A stretch of 64,000 nucleotides of DNA from a bacterium (GTDB taxonomy: Bacteria; Joyebacterota; Joyebacteria; Joyebacterales; Joyebacteraceae): positions 98,648 to 162,647 of the forward strand of contig JALGWI010000002.1 of NCBI GenBank assembly GCA_025774245.1. The letters run 5' to 3'. The notes below the pieces were generated by a model. It had not been told where the DNA came from. It saw only the letters and a program-made list of their open reading frames with translations, and did no database searches. Shown piece after piece: positions 63,618 through 64,000 of this stretch (the stretch's first letter is position 1; each line of letters begins with the position of its first letter). The position numbers were made by a program, and so were the translations under genes.

Positions 63618-63992
63618 CTAGGGTGTTTCGTCATCCTCAGGGCGGCCGTCCCCCGCTTCCTCGAGCAGGATGTCGAGGATCCGGGGCGCCGTCCCGTGCC
63701 TGATCCGGTAGCAGACCAGGTGCCCCTTCCTCTCCGACTCGATGAGGCCGGCGTACTTCAGCCGGGCCAGGTGCTGCGAGACCGACGGCTGCGAGAGCCC
63801 GAGGACCTCTTCCAACCCCTTCACGCACACCTCCCCGCCCGCCAGGATTTGGATGATCTTGAGCCGGGCGGGATGCGAGAGCGCCCGCAGAATCGCGGCT
63901 CCCCGCTCCAGCGGGGCGTCAGGTGCCGAGCCGGCAGCCTTTCCGGCCTCCCGGCTCTGGTTCCAGCGCTCCTGTGAGGACGGATGTTCCAT
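63618..63992 (-). CDS. ArsR/SmtB-family transcriptional regulator
   Basis: A 124-residue winged-helix repressor. [20 protein letters not shown] begins the domain and the recognition helix region is [20 protein letters not shown], followed by the wing [22 protein letters not shown] matches the alpha-3 metal motif ELCVCDL only in part (one Cys), and another Cys is in the wing, so thiol or metal sensing is possible. The ATG at 63992 has GGAGAGC upstream. As the first visible gene of the trxA-tlpA-selenoprotein-YkuD run, it may control it. Confidence 0.88.
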   Translation of the reverse strand: MEHPSSQERWNQSREAGKAAGSAPDAPLERGAAILRALSHPARLKIIQILAGGEVCVKGLEEVLGLSQPSVSQHLARLKYAGLIESERKGHLVCYRIRHGTAPRILDILLEEAGDGRPEDDETP

Positions 63993-64000
63993 GCTCTCCA

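Overview
The window is 64 kb of very GC-rich bacterial DNA, almost all coding, with most genes on the minus strand in long tight operons. The envelope is Gram-negative: LptD, Wza/Wzz/Wzx polysaccharide genes, lipoproteins and a beta-barrel protein. Three secreted proteins end in FlgD-like C-terminal domains (a YPNPFNP or FPNPFNP motif and a terminal KM-x-LLK), and a PorX-like REC-PglZ regulator is encoded beside a histidine kinase. Together these suggest a high-GC member or relative of the Fibrobacterota-Chlorobiota-Bacteroidota (FCB) group, of the Eisenbacteria or Krumholzibacteria kind. That placement is inference; there is no rRNA in the window. I saw no tRNA, rRNA, CRISPR array, insertion sequence or prophage.

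Layout. 1-6.6 kb: a dus-led operon (dus, LysM-TPR lipoprotein, two ECF ATPases, pyrR, TPR lipoprotein, start of a phosphohexomutase), driven by an apparently leaderless promoter. 6.7-11 kb: tmk-ctpA, then a CDP-alcohol phosphotransferase with myo-inositol-phosphate synthase, which suggests inositol phospholipid synthesis. 11-17.9 kb: rsmI, recJ, a slipin/NfeD pair, a GCS2 ligase, an unknown protein and HU. 18-31.5 kb: a run from a PorY-like kinase and PorX-like regulator through tsaE, tsaB, rimI, punA, accD, folC, a sugar ABC ATPase and a ROK kinase to lptD. 31.7-45.7 kb: serS and a surface-polysaccharide locus. 46-51.3 kb: small unknown proteins, a UbiA-like/TPR fusion, a stress protein and a DASS transporter. 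51.4-64 kb: secreted and redox proteins.

The most notable content is in the last 7 kb. Two genes appear to contain in-frame UGA selenocysteine codons. The first (55460-57466) is a secreted protein whose N-terminal thioredoxin-like domain reads TWUGTCPY. Standard calling would drop its signal peptide and active site. The neighbouring Omp28-like gene has Cys at the aligned position. The second (62209-62376) is a 55-residue membrane protein with UGA at codon 32. Reading through takes the frame exactly to an ATGA overlap with the next gene, and an 8-bp hairpin with a GGA loop lies 24 nt after the UGA. Both sit among TlpA and thioredoxin genes. UGA is an ordinary stop elsewhere in the window, so this is not a reassigned genetic code.

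Regulation is unusually readable. At least twelve sites match TTGACN or TTGCCA, a 17-18 bp spacer and TANNNT, and several intrinsic terminators are visible. The HU promoter is flanked by a 24-bp imperfect direct repeat.
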